Origin: Streptococcus parasanguinis | Lineage (GTDB): Bacteria; Bacillota; Bacilli; Lactobacillales; Streptococcaceae | Assembly (NCBI GenBank): GCA_018365265.1 | Contig: JAGZKI010000051.1 | Span: 1 to 18,029 of the forward strand | Direction: 5' to 3' | DNA: 18,029 bases | Shown here: positions 1 to 7,228 of the stretch, piece by piece | Position numbering within the stretch: the stretch's first letter is position 1 | Layout: each line of letters starts with the position of its first letter | Notes under the pieces: model-generated | Told to the model about the DNA's origin: nothing | What the model saw: only the letters and a program-made list of their open reading frames with translations | The model's database searches: none | Translations under genes and position numbers: made by a program

Positions 1-95
1 GCTGATTTCATCAGCTTTTACAGCCCTACTCAACTGTGCGGAGGTGGGACGACGAAATCGAATTCTAACGAATTACCGATTTCTGTCCCACTCTC
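1..95 (-). repeat. Dispersed streptococcal stem-loop repeat, left copy
   Basis: This 95-nt element is, with one mismatch, the reverse complement of 17931-18025. Read on the minus strand it contains an outer stem GTGGGAC/GTCCCAC (44-50 with 85-91), inner stems AAATCG/CGATTT and AATTC/GAATT with a GTTA loop, a single-stranded segment beginning CCTCCGCACAGTTGAG, and a terminal hairpin GCTGAT/ATCAGC at 1-15. It starts two bases after the rhomboid stop codon, so it lies in the 3' untranslated region of that gene and may help end its transcript. The window edge may cut it. The family has no name that I can assign from sequence alone. Confidence 0.85.
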
Positions 96-97
96 TC

Positions 98-775
98 TTA
101 AAATAGATTCAAGATTTTACCTAAGAAATAAAGGAAAAGCAGGAGATAAGATAAGGCTGCACTAATCTGATAGGTTCGGTTCATAAAGCGAGCCTCTCCT
201 CTTACTGGAAAGACATAAGCCAACATGACCCCAGCTACTAAGCCACCGATGTGCCCCGCCATACTGATTCCTGGCATAAAGCTAAAGATCAAATTGACGA
301 CAATCAAGCTGGTATAGGACTGACTCAAATGGCGAATATAGGGACTTTGGACAATAAAGCGCAAAGCACCAATGGTCCCAAACAGTCCAAACAAGGCTGT
401 AGAAGCTCCGGCCGCAATCACATCTGGCGTAAAAATAGCAACAAAGACATTACCCATCATGCCTGATAAGAGATAGAGAGCTAAGAAAGCCTTAGATCCA
501 AAGAGATCCTCTGCCAAACGTCCCAAGTAATAGAGGGTGATCATATTGAGCACAAAATGTTCTAGGCCGATGTGAACAAAGGTAGCTGTCACGATTCGCC
601 ATAACTGGCTAGGATCGACTTTCACAACCTCTCCAATAATCCCACCACTATAGTAAATAGCAGCACCTGTTTGGTAGTCGCCTCCAAATCGGATAAACAT
701 GGAAAGAAAGACTGCCGTTGTGACGAGCAACAAGAGACTGGTCACAGGATAACGACGATCAAAGAGTAACTTCAT
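98..775 (-). CDS. gluP: Rhomboid family intramembrane serine protease (GluP-like)
   Basis: This is an integral membrane protease that cuts transmembrane substrates within the bilayer. The 225-aa protein has about six hydrophobic segments. The catalytic serine lies in GASTALFG (Ser125) and the catalytic histidine in AGHIGG (His175). The conserved HxxxN motif before the second helix is seen as HFVLNM (73-78). A strong AGGAGG site lies 9 nt before the ATG. The first 17 nt overlap the end of the 5-formyltetrahydrofolate cyclo-ligase gene, so the two should be translationally coupled; the same pairing occurs in Bacillus (yqgN-yqgP/gluP). Substrates are unknown. Family assignment is firm; the name GluP is by neighbourhood and similarity. 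Confidence 0.92.
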   Translation of the reverse strand: MKLLFDRRYPVTSLLLLVTTAVFLSMFIRFGGDYQTGAAIYYSGGIIGEVVKVDPSQLWRIVTATFVHIGLEHFVLNMITLYYLGRLAEDLFGSKAFLALYLLSGMMGNVFVAIFTPDVIAAGASTALFGLFGTIGALRFIVQSPYIRHLSQSYTSLIVVNLIFSFMPGISMAGHIGGLVAGVMLAYVFPVRGEARFMNRTYQISAALSYLLLFLYFLGKILNLF

Positions 776-1298
776 AGACTAGTACCTCCTGAACTGCCTG
801 ATCAAAAACCTCTGGCTGGAAATCCTTCTGCTGAATGGAATAAATCGTACTTACCGTTTTTCCAGTAAAATCTTCCAAATAACGATCATAATAGCCACCA
901 CCATAGCCAATTCGGTAGCCTTTTGACTGGAAGACCACGCCTGGTACATGGATCAGATCAATCTCTGACTGATCCACAAGCTTCCCTTTTTCATTGGGCT
1001 CCAACAAACCAAAGCGTGTCTTTTCCAAAATGTCAGGATCGTATTCCACAAATTCCATCCGCCCTTGTGGATAGGTCCGGGGAACACAGACGCGTTTTCC
1101 AAGTTGAAGAGCTGCTTGGATCAAGCCAGCCGTGGAAACTTCATGGTCAAAAGACAGATAGGTCGCAAGGGTCTTTGCCTCCTGAAAAGCTGGTAGTCCC
1201 AAGAGGCGCTGAGTCAGCTCTTCATCTGCTTGAGTTTTCACGGATTCTGGCAACCGTTTCATGGCTGCTATGGTTTCTTTTCGTAGTGTTTTCTTCAT
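759..1298 (-). CDS. 5-formyltetrahydrofolate cyclo-ligase
   Basis: A cytoplasmic ATP-dependent enzyme (methenyltetrahydrofolate synthetase) that converts 5-formyl-THF to 5,10-methenyl-THF and so returns the storage folate to one-carbon metabolism. The 179-aa length is normal for the family. The signature GYGGGYYDRYL at residues 131-141 is the conserved C-terminal nucleotide/folate loop. RFGLLEP (95-101) and the lysine/arginine-rich N-terminus (KKTLRK) are also typical. The start is an ATG preceded by GGAG about 7 nt upstream. It is the first gene of a two-gene unit with the rhomboid gene, which overlaps its end. A terminator of the upstream gene and a plausible promoter lie just before it. 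Confidence 0.93.
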   Translation of the reverse strand: MKKTLRKETIAAMKRLPESVKTQADEELTQRLLGLPAFQEAKTLATYLSFDHEVSTAGLIQAALQLGKRVCVPRTYPQGRMEFVEYDPDILEKTRFGLLEPNEKGKLVDQSEIDLIHVPGVVFQSKGYRIGYGGGYYDRYLEDFTGKTVSTIYSIQQKDFQPEVFDQAVQEVLVYEVTL

Positions 1299-1326
1299 TC
1301 CCTACTCCTTTTGTATAGCTTTAATT

Positions 1327-1360
1327 GTATCATTTTTTAGGAAAGATCCGAACAGTTTTT
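1327..1360 (-). promoter_or_regulatory. Probable promoter of the cyclo-ligase/rhomboid unit
   Basis: On the minus strand a TACAAT -10 box is preceded, after a 17-nt spacer, by a weak TTCGGA -35 box. It lies between the upstream terminator and the ribosome site of the cyclo-ligase gene. The -10 is good and the -35 matches only three consensus bases, so this is a moderate call. Confidence 0.45.
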
Positions 1361-1365
1361 ATACA

Positions 1366-1399
1366 ACAAAATAAAAATCCAACTCCAGACGGAGTTGAA
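1366..1399 (-). terminator. Rho-independent terminator after the deacetylase gene
   Basis: On the minus strand CAACTCC and GGAGTTG pair around a GTCT tetraloop (1380-1397), followed by a T-rich tract (GGATTTTTATTTT). It sits 11 nt past the stop codon of the deacetylase gene and separates it from the cyclo-ligase unit. Confidence 0.8.
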
Positions 1400-1407
1400 T
1401 CATTCCT

Positions 1408-2541
1408 TTATTGGTTAGCTTTCATTTTCAAAAATTTACCAATGTTTTCCACAGCAAAGGGAAGGGCTGCTTCATTTGGGCTCATCTTCGGATGGTGCAA
1501 GGCATAAGGGGTATCAATCCCCAGCCAGAACATGACACCGGGGACCTTGCTCAAGAGAAAGCCGAAGTCTTCTCCTGTCATCGCAGGCAGAATATCAATC
1601 AGGTTCACGTCTTCCTCAGCTGTGAAAAAGTCCATGAGTTCTTTGGCCAATTCTGGTTGGTTTTCCACAGGCAGGTAGCCCCCTTGCTTAAGTTCCAGGT
1701 CCAATTTCACATCAAAGGCTGCTGCAACTCCTTCTGCAATGGCTTTGACCCGTTTTTGAGTCAAAAGATTCATCTCCATGGTCAAGGTCCGAATGGTCCC
1801 ATGAAGGAAGGCTGTCTCAGCAATCACATTATTGGTTGTTCCTGCATGCATGGAACCAAAGGTCACCACAGCACCTTCAATTGGATCGACATTTCGACTC
1901 ACGACCGATTGGACTTGGGTAATGAAGTAAGAGGCTGCTACAAGTGCATCATTGGCCTCATGTGGAAAGGCAGCATGCCCTCCCTTACCTGTAAAGGTAA
2001 TCTTGACTTCACAGGTCCCCGCAAAAAGGGTACCCGTATTGGTCGCAATGTCTCCCACCTTCAAATCAGGGCGCACATGCAGACCATAAAATTCATCAGG
2101 GAGCCAGTCGCCAAAAGCATTGTCCTTATACATGAGCATTCCACCAGCTTCATTTTCTTCAGCTGGTTGGAAGAGAAAGAGCAGGTTATTTTTGGGTTGT
2201 ACTTGGACCAGTTGATCCAAAAGTCCAAGGGCTGTCGTCATGTGCATATCGTGACCACAAGCATGCATCCGTCCTTCGTGCTTGGAGGCAAAATCAAGGC
2301 CCGTTTGTTCCACGATCGGTAAGCCATCGATATCTGTCCGCCAACCAATGGTTTTTTCAGGAGCAGACCCATGGAGATAAACCAGGATCCCGGTCCGCCA
2401 AGTCCGTTGCTCGACAAAGTCCTTGCCCGCTGTGATCTCTGCGATTCGCTCTAAGAGGTAGGCTTGGGTTTCAAATTCTTCCAAGCCAATTTCAGGGATT
2501 TGGTGCAAATCCCGTCTGATTTTGATTAAATCCAATGTCAT
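1408..2541 (-). CDS. N-acetyldiaminopimelate deacetylase (M20 family)
   Basis: A cytoplasmic metallo-amidohydrolase of the M20 peptidase/aminoacylase family. It removes acetate from N-acetyl-LL-2,6-diaminopimelate in the acetylase branch of lysine/diaminopimelate synthesis. Metal-ligand motifs are visible: HACGHDMH (93-100), the Glu pair in QPAEENEAGG (125-134), GLHVRP (153-158) and the C-terminal His-His at 349-350 in ALHHPKM. The dimerisation-domain signature GKGGHAAFPH (185-194) is present. The 377-aa length fits the DapL/YkuR group. Homologues are often annotated as hippurate hydrolase or amidohydrolase. The adjacent dapH-type acyltransferase, which catalyses the acetylation two steps earlier, strongly favours the diaminopimelate role. 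The ribosome site before the ATG at 2541 is weak. Confidence 0.9.
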   Translation of the reverse strand: MTLDLIKIRRDLHQIPEIGLEEFETQAYLLERIAEITAGKDFVEQRTWRTGILVYLHGSAPEKTIGWRTDIDGLPIVEQTGLDFASKHEGRMHACGHDMHMTTALGLLDQLVQVQPKNNLLFLFQPAEENEAGGMLMYKDNAFGDWLPDEFYGLHVRPDLKVGDIATNTGTLFAGTCEVKITFTGKGGHAAFPHEANDALVAASYFITQVQSVVSRNVDPIEGAVVTFGSMHAGTTNNVIAETAFLHGTIRTLTMEMNLLTQKRVKAIAEGVAAAFDVKLDLELKQGGYLPVENQPELAKELMDFFTAEEDVNLIDILPAMTGEDFGFLLSKVPGVMFWLGIDTPYALHHPKMSPNEAALPFAVENIGKFLKMKANQ

Positions 2542-2567
2542 CGTTGTCTTCTTTCTATTAGAATAGG

Positions 2568-2680
2568 GAGTGGGAAAGAACTCCTATTATTTAAAAGGAG
2601 TTCGTCTTCCCACCCCCGCACAGTTGATTAGGTCATCTTTGGAGCTTAATCAAGCGAACAAAGATGCCAATCAACCACTG
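2568..2680 (+). repeat. Divergent copy of the stem-loop repeat between deacetylase and dapH
   Basis: It has the same architecture as the end copies. The outer stem GTGGGAA/TTCCCAC (2570-2576 with 2607-2613) flanks an AG bulge and a CGTC bulge around an inner stem AACTCC/GGAGTT (2579-2584 with 2597-2602), followed by a nearly identical GCACAGTTGA-TAGG segment. The stem sequences differ from the end copies but stay paired. A second hairpin follows: GTTGATT/AATCAAC (2623-2629 with 2669-2675) enclosing CATCTTTG/CAAAGATG (2634-2641 with 2659-2666). It points against the direction of the flanking genes. Confidence 0.8.
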
Positions 2681-2710
2681 CGTCATACAATTATTCCCTT
2701 CAAACATCAA

Positions 2711-2735
2711 AGGCTGGACAATTTTTGCCCAGCCT
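2711..2735 (-). terminator. Hairpin after dapH, possible terminator
   Basis: AGGCTGG and CCAGCCT form a stem 15 nt beyond the dapH stop codon. On the minus strand only TTTGATGTTT follows, not a clean T tract. It may terminate or stabilise the mRNA, or allow read-through into the deacetylase gene. Confidence 0.45.
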
Positions 2736-2749
2736 CTACCATTCATATC

Positions 2750-3448
2750 TTATAAATTACGCAAAGCGTCTTCCAAGGCTGTTTTTTGTTGTGTTTTTTC
2801 GTCAATTTCCTTGATGATGCGAGCTGGGACACCAGCTACAACCACATTTTCAGGGACATCTTGAGTAACGATCGCTCCAGCGGCAACGACTGAACCGTTT
2901 CCAACTTGAACTCCTTCAATCACAACAGCGTTGGCACCGACCAAGACATTGTCACCGATCCGAACAGGCTCAGCAGAAGCTGGCTCAATGACTCCTGCAA
3001 GAACGGCACCTGCACCGATGTGGCTGTTTTTACCAACAGTAGCACGGCCACCAAGGATAGCCCCCATATCAATCATGGTTCCTGCACCGATTTCAGCACC
3101 GATATTGATGACAGCACCCATCATGACAACCGCATTGTCTTCGATCGTTACTTGGTCACGGATAATAGCGCCTGGTTCAATACGCGCATTTAGGTAGCGT
3201 TTATCCAGTAATGGGACAGCTGAGTTACGGCCATCTTGTTCTACCACATAATCCTTGTTTTCAGTCAAGTTAGCAAGAAGGGGCTCGATATCTTTCCAGT
3301 CACCGAACAAAACATTGCCAAGCTTGGTAACAGAAGTAGGAACAGCTGTTGCCAATTCCCCTTCAAAGGTTACTTTCACATTGGTTTTCTTTTCTGCATT
3401 CCCAATAAAAGCGATAATTTCTTGAGCAGACATTTTTTGTGCAGTCAT
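2750..3448 (-). CDS. dapH: 2,3,4,5-tetrahydropyridine-2,6-dicarboxylate N-acetyltransferase
   Basis: A cytoplasmic enzyme that acetylates tetrahydrodipicolinate with acetyl-CoA, the committed step of the N-acetyl branch of lysine and diaminopimelate synthesis. After an alpha/beta N-terminal domain it carries a left-handed beta-helix of hexapeptide repeats (about residues 88-210: I-x-x-G-A-x-I, MGAVINIGAEIGAG, NSHIGAGAVLAGV, VAAGAIVTQDVPENVVVAGV). I chose the ATG at 3448, giving 232 aa, because GGAG lies 8 nt before it and homologues start MTA-KM; an in-frame ATG at 3460 would add four residues but overlaps that ribosome site. The product feeds the deacetylase encoded next downstream. Also called dapD in streptococci. 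Confidence 0.93.
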   Translation of the reverse strand: MTAQKMSAQEIIAFIGNAEKKTNVKVTFEGELATAVPTSVTKLGNVLFGDWKDIEPLLANLTENKDYVVEQDGRNSAVPLLDKRYLNARIEPGAIIRDQVTIEDNAVVMMGAVINIGAEIGAGTMIDMGAILGGRATVGKNSHIGAGAVLAGVIEPASAEPVRIGDNVLVGANAVVIEGVQVGNGSVVAAGAIVTQDVPENVVVAGVPARIIKEIDEKTQQKTALEDALRNL

Positions 3449-3483
3449 GAGATTCTCCATTCATTTCAATTAAAGGTATCCAT

Positions 3484-3495
3484 ATTATACCACAA
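3484..3495 (-). promoter_or_regulatory. Extended -10 promoter of dapH
   Basis: On the minus strand TGGTATAAT forms a perfect -10 hexamer (3484-3489) with an upstream TG. No clear -35 is visible. It lies in the 65-nt gap between the 410-aa gene and dapH and gives dapH its own start, although no terminator was seen between the two genes. Confidence 0.6.
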
Positions 3496-3513
3496 TCCTA
3501 GTGAGATGGACAC

Positions 3514-4746
3514 CTAAGGCGACGTGGAAGTTGATGTCGCTGAATCTTCTAGACCCTTGATTTCACTAATAGTCCGATTACTTCCAAAGTGAATAATGAC
3601 GGAGCGCGAATCAGAAAGCTTATAGTAAAAGGTTAAGAAGGACTCTGAACCCAGCATACTCGACCAAGAAACACTGCTAGGAATTCCTACTGTATTCACA
3701 AGATCTGAATAGCTCGTTCCTATTTTCATATTGGCAAAATCTTCTCTGCTTAAGCTACCATTTTTATTGGCTAATCGCTCACTGTTTAAGTTTTTAAAAT
3801 CAAGAGAAGATAAACGATCAACACCAATTTTTGAAAGTAAAACTGTTACGGAAGAAGGAGAGCCTTCAGTCTGATATTCCAATTGGGTCATAAAAGGACT
3901 GACACCACCTTCTTGGTAGGTTTCTTCTCCACTGCTAGCCTTCCCCAGTACAGCTACCACATCCTGTGGAGACAGAGAAGTTGAAGAGTAACGTCCTTGA
4001 TCTCCCTCACTTAAACCAGGAATCAGGGAAATGGCCTTCTCATAGGTCACTTGAAACTGAAATTCCCTCTCCGGAGCAATCAAGCTACTCGTACCACCTC
4101 TCAAGGTTTCCTTTCTAGTTCCATAAGACAAGCTAGTGCTTCCATATTCACTAGTAGTAGAAGAACTATGAATACCTCCTGAAGCCAGATAGGCAATTAG
4201 TCCCAGCATGGCCAATAAACCAAAAAAGGCTGCCAGCGAAGACCCTTCACTCTTAGAGGAAGGAGAGTAGGTTTTCGTCCTATCCGATTGGGAGTCTAGT
4301 ACCGTTTGTCTTGGTTCTGAATGCCTGCCTCCCCCTATTGAAGCCAGGTCAGCTTCTGAAATCAAGCGACTCCCACCCTGGTGCTCTACTCTTTCCTCGC
4401 CCTTAGGAAACTGCTCTATTGCATCTTGTGTTGGTGGTTGTGATGTTAGCGGTCTGTCAGGCGAGTCTTCAAGCAATACTTCCTTTTGCTCATCTATAGC
4501 TTTCTCAGTACCAAGCGCCGGTTGGTTTTTTGGCTCCTCTACTTGCTTCACTGGTTCAGGAAAAACGGAGGACTCTATCACTTCTGTTTCTTTTAGGAGC
4601 GTATCTTCCAGCCATTCATCCCTATTTTCAATGCTCTGGTTGGTTGAAGTGGAACTTTTCACTAGACTAGTTTCTTCTTCTAGCTGGCGTTTCGCAAATC
4701 GACTCTTGTGTTCATTTCGTAGGTGGGACCAGTCTTTCTTTCCCAT
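3514..4746 (-). CDS. Uncharacterised single-pass membrane protein with two BamE-like repeats (410 aa)
   Basis: Not a recognised named protein. Residues 1-168 are a charged, low-complexity, probably cytoplasmic region beginning MGKKDWSHLRNEHKSR and containing HQGGSRLISEADLASIG at 122-138. Residues 169-190 are a transmembrane helix and 191-228 a Ser/Thr-rich linker. Two repeats follow: about 233-320 (SPQDVVAVLGKASS) and 326-400 (MKIGTSYSDLVNTVGIPSS), resembling the G-x-[ST]-x-x-[DE]-[LV]-x(4)-G-x-P signature of BamE/SmpA-like domains. The C-terminal half aligns clearly with the neighbouring 302-aa protein. It is the last of four closely spaced genes, with AAGGAGGG before its ATG. Existence is firm, topology likely, and the fold comparison is inference. 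Confidence 0.85.
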   Translation of the reverse strand: MGKKDWSHLRNEHKSRFAKRQLEEETSLVKSSTSTNQSIENRDEWLEDTLLKETEVIESSVFPEPVKQVEEPKNQPALGTEKAIDEQKEVLLEDSPDRPLTSQPPTQDAIEQFPKGEERVEHQGGSRLISEADLASIGGGRHSEPRQTVLDSQSDRTKTYSPSSKSEGSSLAAFFGLLAMLGLIAYLASGGIHSSSTTSEYGSTSLSYGTRKETLRGGTSSLIAPEREFQFQVTYEKAISLIPGLSEGDQGRYSSTSLSPQDVVAVLGKASSGEETYQEGGVSPFMTQLEYQTEGSPSSVTVLLSKIGVDRLSSLDFKNLNSERLANKNGSLSREDFANMKIGTSYSDLVNTVGIPSSVSWSSMLGSESFLTFYYKLSDSRSVIIHFGSNRTISEIKGLEDSATSTSTSP

Positions 4747-4794
4747 TGTTCCCTCCTTATTATTCTATGGCAAATTCATTCGGGCTAACTGTTT

Positions 4795-5703
4795 TTACTG
4801 TGCTGTAGGTGTCGAAGAAGAAGCTGGTGTGCTCGCTTCCACTTTAGGTGTGATATCCTTGATGGTTTGCCGGCTATCAAATTGGATTTGAACCGTTTGG
4901 GAATCAGCCAATCGATAAGTAAAGGTCGGTGCTTCACCGTAACCTAAAAATCCGGACACATCTACCTCATCTGGAATCCCCACCGAATTAAGCAAATCTA
5001 AATAAGGCATCCCAACTTTGATATTAGTAAAATCGTCCTTCGTTAAACTGCCATTCTTATTTGCAAAACGATCACTTTTTAAGTGTTTCAAACTTAAAAG
5101 AGAAATCCTGTAATAGGCACCCATTTTTTCAAGGAGAACCTTCCCATATGCATCATCTGATTGGTAATCTAAGGTCAGCAAAAAAGGACTTGAACTGCTG
5201 TCACTATACGATGCCTCTCCTCGGGTTGCTTTACCTAATGCTGCAACGATATCTTTGGGATCCACAGTTCCAAAAGATGTCTTTTTGTCATCCACTGCAA
5301 AATCAGGAATGAGAGACATGGCTTTTTCATAGGTTGTCTCAAATTGAACTTCCTTAGCAGATGCGACATAAGAACTATTTTCACTATTTAGATATTCTTT
5401 TCTGATACTATTCCGTGAAAAACTGTCAGCTCCATTGCTTGAAGAAGATGAAGAAGAGCTTTTATTAACTTCGTTTTGAAGCACAAACACAAAAGCCATT
5501 AACAAGGCGAACCACCCAAAAAATCGCAAAAGCGAACCAATCCCCTCTTTTGAGGAAGAAGGGGAAGACGCCATCGTATCTGAATGACTTCTAGTATCCT
5601 GATGATTGTCCATCCCTATTGAAGCCAGATCGGCTTCTGAAATCAAGCGGCTCCCACCCTGGTGAGAGGAAGCTGCCTTGATGTCTGTCCGTTGATCGTC
5701 CAA
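4795..5703 (-). CDS. Uncharacterised single-pass membrane protein with two BamE-like repeats (302 aa)
   Basis: A close paralogue of the 410-aa protein downstream. It has a short cytoplasmic N-terminus carrying HQGGSRLISEADLASIG at residues 14-30, a transmembrane helix at about 57-76, a serine-rich linker (81-89), then repeats at about 124-208 (TYEKAMSLIP, DIVAALGKATRGE) and 214-285 (ANKNGSL, NIKVGMPYLDLLNSVGIPDE). Both proteins share ANKNGSL and similar TYEKA-SLIP motifs. The start is TTG with AGGAG 6 nt upstream; this ribosome site lies in the 14-nt gap after the preceding gene, supporting co-transcription. The C-terminus ends in a Ser/Thr/Pro-rich tail. No function can be assigned. The uneven N-terminal lengths of the pair suggest duplication followed by loss or gain of the cytoplasmic region. 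Confidence 0.85.
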   Translation of the reverse strand: MDDQRTDIKAASSHQGGSRLISEADLASIGMDNHQDTRSHSDTMASSPSSSKEGIGSLLRFFGWFALLMAFVFVLQNEVNKSSSSSSSSNGADSFSRNSIRKEYLNSENSSYVASAKEVQFETTYEKAMSLIPDFAVDDKKTSFGTVDPKDIVAALGKATRGEASYSDSSSSPFLLTLDYQSDDAYGKVLLEKMGAYYRISLLSLKHLKSDRFANKNGSLTKDDFTNIKVGMPYLDLLNSVGIPDEVDVSGFLGYGEAPTFTYRLADSQTVQIQFDSRQTIKDITPKVEASTPASSSTPTAQ

Positions 5704-5717
5704 TGATGTCTCCTTTC

Positions 5718-6407
5718 TTATACCAACACCAATTTCTTGGCTTTTTTCTTGAATTCCATCACCACTTCTGGCTGCCCTGGTAGTTGGTAAGTCGCGCGAT
5801 AGCCCATTCCGCCATCTGGCATTTCCCCCCAGACCAATCGTTGAGGATTTCCTAGTTTCTTAATGAGCTGGGCGAATTCTGTACCTTTTTTCTCTTTTTC
5901 AGTAGTGATTTCTTTCTCACTGCTTGCTTTTTCTTTTGCATCCAACAAATTCGTCGCATCCACCATCGTCAAGCGATACCCCTGGTCTTCTTCCTGTTCA
6001 AACCACAAGGTTACACTTTTCTTGCCCTGATCGGTTTGCTTAGCCGCATAGGTTAAGACGAGAACCGTTTTATCCCCTTGGGCTGTCTTAGTGTAGCGAA
6101 CTTTTTGAGCTTTTCCCCATTCCGTCACAACTGTTTCCAAGCGGGTTCCTGGTTGCTGACTCTGCTTGAGACGAACTTTTAAATTCGCCACAGCTTCGAT
6201 GGTCCATTTAAACTGCTTGATTTCTTGTTCCTTGCTGACCAAATTCTTGTAATCCTTTGGCTGGAAATGAGTCAGTGTTTGGTCCTCCTTGGTATCGGTT
6301 CCCTGCTCTTGCACCTGGATGCTTGCAATCGCAAGTAAGAGCCCTAAAACAAAACACAAAAACGGCAGCAAGAGTTCTTTTCGATTCTTTTTCATCCACT
6401 CGATCAT
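5718..6407 (-). CDS. Uncharacterised small membrane-anchored protein of the same family (229 aa)
   Basis: A short cytoplasmic stretch (MIEWMKKNRKE) is followed by a hydrophobic helix at about 14-30 and an extracellular part with two degenerate repeats: about 65-150 (LETVVTEWGKAQKV) and 165-225 (FAQLIKKLGNPQRL). It ends in a lysine-rich tail. I chose the ATG at 6407, since AGGGG lies 8 nt upstream. A GTG at 6416 would overlap the previous gene by 4 nt but has no properly spaced ribosome site. The N-terminus resembles that of the upstream gene (M-x-EW), suggesting a duplicated pair. It is the second gene of the four-gene operon. Function is unknown. Confidence 0.8.
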   Translation of the reverse strand: MIEWMKKNRKELLLPFLCFVLGLLLAIASIQVQEQGTDTKEDQTLTHFQPKDYKNLVSKEQEIKQFKWTIEAVANLKVRLKQSQQPGTRLETVVTEWGKAQKVRYTKTAQGDKTVLVLTYAAKQTDQGKKSVTLWFEQEEDQGYRLTMVDATNLLDAKEKASSEKEITTEKEKKGTEFAQLIKKLGNPQRLVWGEMPDGGMGYRATYQLPGQPEVVMEFKKKAKKLVLV

Positions 6408-6412
6408 CTGCT

Positions 6413-7111
6413 TCACCCCTTCTTCGTCAACCGATACTGACCAGTCTGGTCGCGTTCAAAAGTCAAAGAGACCAGTCCATCTGTCACCTGATAAGACAGG
6501 GCTAAGACTTGCTTGTCCTTTGCAGAAGTCAAACTAAGAGAATTGGGAAGACCTGATTTTTTCAAGACATCTTCTACTGCTGTCCCCTTTTCCTTTTTTC
6601 CATCTAGCGTCTGATAGCCTGTAAAATCTGCTAGTTTTAAGTTCTTTTTGCTCTGATAGTGAGCCGACTTGGGCGCAAATCCTTGAATCGAGCTCAAATA
6701 AAAGGTATCATCCTGCTTTTGAAATTCTATGGTATAAGGATGAATCCCCTGTACAGGAGCCCCATAGCCTAGCTGGACTTGCGCTCCAAAACTCGTATCT
6801 TCTTGTGTAAAACTCGCTGCTTTTCCAAATTTTTTGATGAAGGCAGACAAAGTCACCCAATTTTTTTGTGTCTTTCCTTCTTCCCTTGCAAGGTCCAATG
6901 ACAACAAGTCTTCTAAATCCGGTTCTTTGGAAGAAGACGCAACAAATTGCTGGCTGTCTTCTTGCATGCGAGACAAACTCAACAAGCGATCTTTGGGCAA
7001 GGTTTTCACTGGATGAATCATAAACACCAAGCAAACACCAACCATAAAAGCCAGCAAAGCACTTGCAGCTTTTTGGAGGATCCGCTTATGATGTTCTATC
7101 CACTCTTTCAT
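6413..7111 (-). CDS. Uncharacterised small membrane-anchored protein of the same family (232 aa)
   Basis: First gene of the probable four-gene operon. MKEWIEHHKRILQ precedes a transmembrane helix at about 16-33; repeats follow at about 86-145 (AFIKKFGKAASFT) and 160-230 (VEDVLKKSGLPNSL), each ending in a beta-rich stretch such as LVSLTFERDQTGQYRL. The ATG at 7111 has AAGGA 8 nt upstream, whereas the ATG at 7120 directly abuts that site and is less likely. The stop codon is 5 nt before the next start. A promoter lies immediately upstream, after the terminator of the 363-aa gene. Function is unknown; the family link to its neighbours rests on shared architecture and motif spacing rather than high identity. 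Confidence 0.8.
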   Translation of the reverse strand: MKEWIEHHKRILQKAASALLAFMVGVCLVFMIHPVKTLPKDRLLSLSRMQEDSQQFVASSSKEPDLEDLLSLDLAREEGKTQKNWVTLSAFIKKFGKAASFTQEDTSFGAQVQLGYGAPVQGIHPYTIEFQKQDDTFYLSSIQGFAPKSAHYQSKKNLKLADFTGYQTLDGKKEKGTAVEDVLKKSGLPNSLSLTSAKDKQVLALSYQVTDGLVSLTFERDQTGQYRLTKKG

Positions 7112-7151
7112 TTCTTCCATCCTTCATGCTCTTTCTATTCAAACTCTTTCT

Positions 7152-7180
7152 ATTGTATAGAAAATTAGCGTATTTGTCTC
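7152..7180 (-). promoter_or_regulatory. Promoter of the four-gene operon
   Basis: On the minus strand GAGACA (7175-7180) and TACAAT (7152-7157) are separated by 17 nt, giving a predicted start near 7145. It lies just downstream of a terminator, so the four genes should be transcribed separately from the 363-aa gene. The leader overlaps an 11-nt direct repeat (7129-7139 and 7144-7154). Confidence 0.65.
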
Positions 7181-7190
7181 GTCTTATCCC

Positions 7191-7213
7191 AAAAAAGAGG
7201 CGCTTGCCTCTTT
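7191..7213 (-). terminator. Rho-independent terminator after the 363-aa gene
   Basis: On the minus strand GAGGC and GCCTC pair around an AAGC loop (7197-7210), followed by six T. It begins 16 nt past the stop codon at 7229. Confidence 0.85.
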
Positions 7214-7228
7214 CTTTTATTCAGTGAT

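Noticed and set aside
1411..2322. Plus-strand open frame of 303 codons opposite the deacetylase gene
   Set aside because: It is antisense to a clear M20 enzyme with intact motifs, and the translation has no family resemblance.
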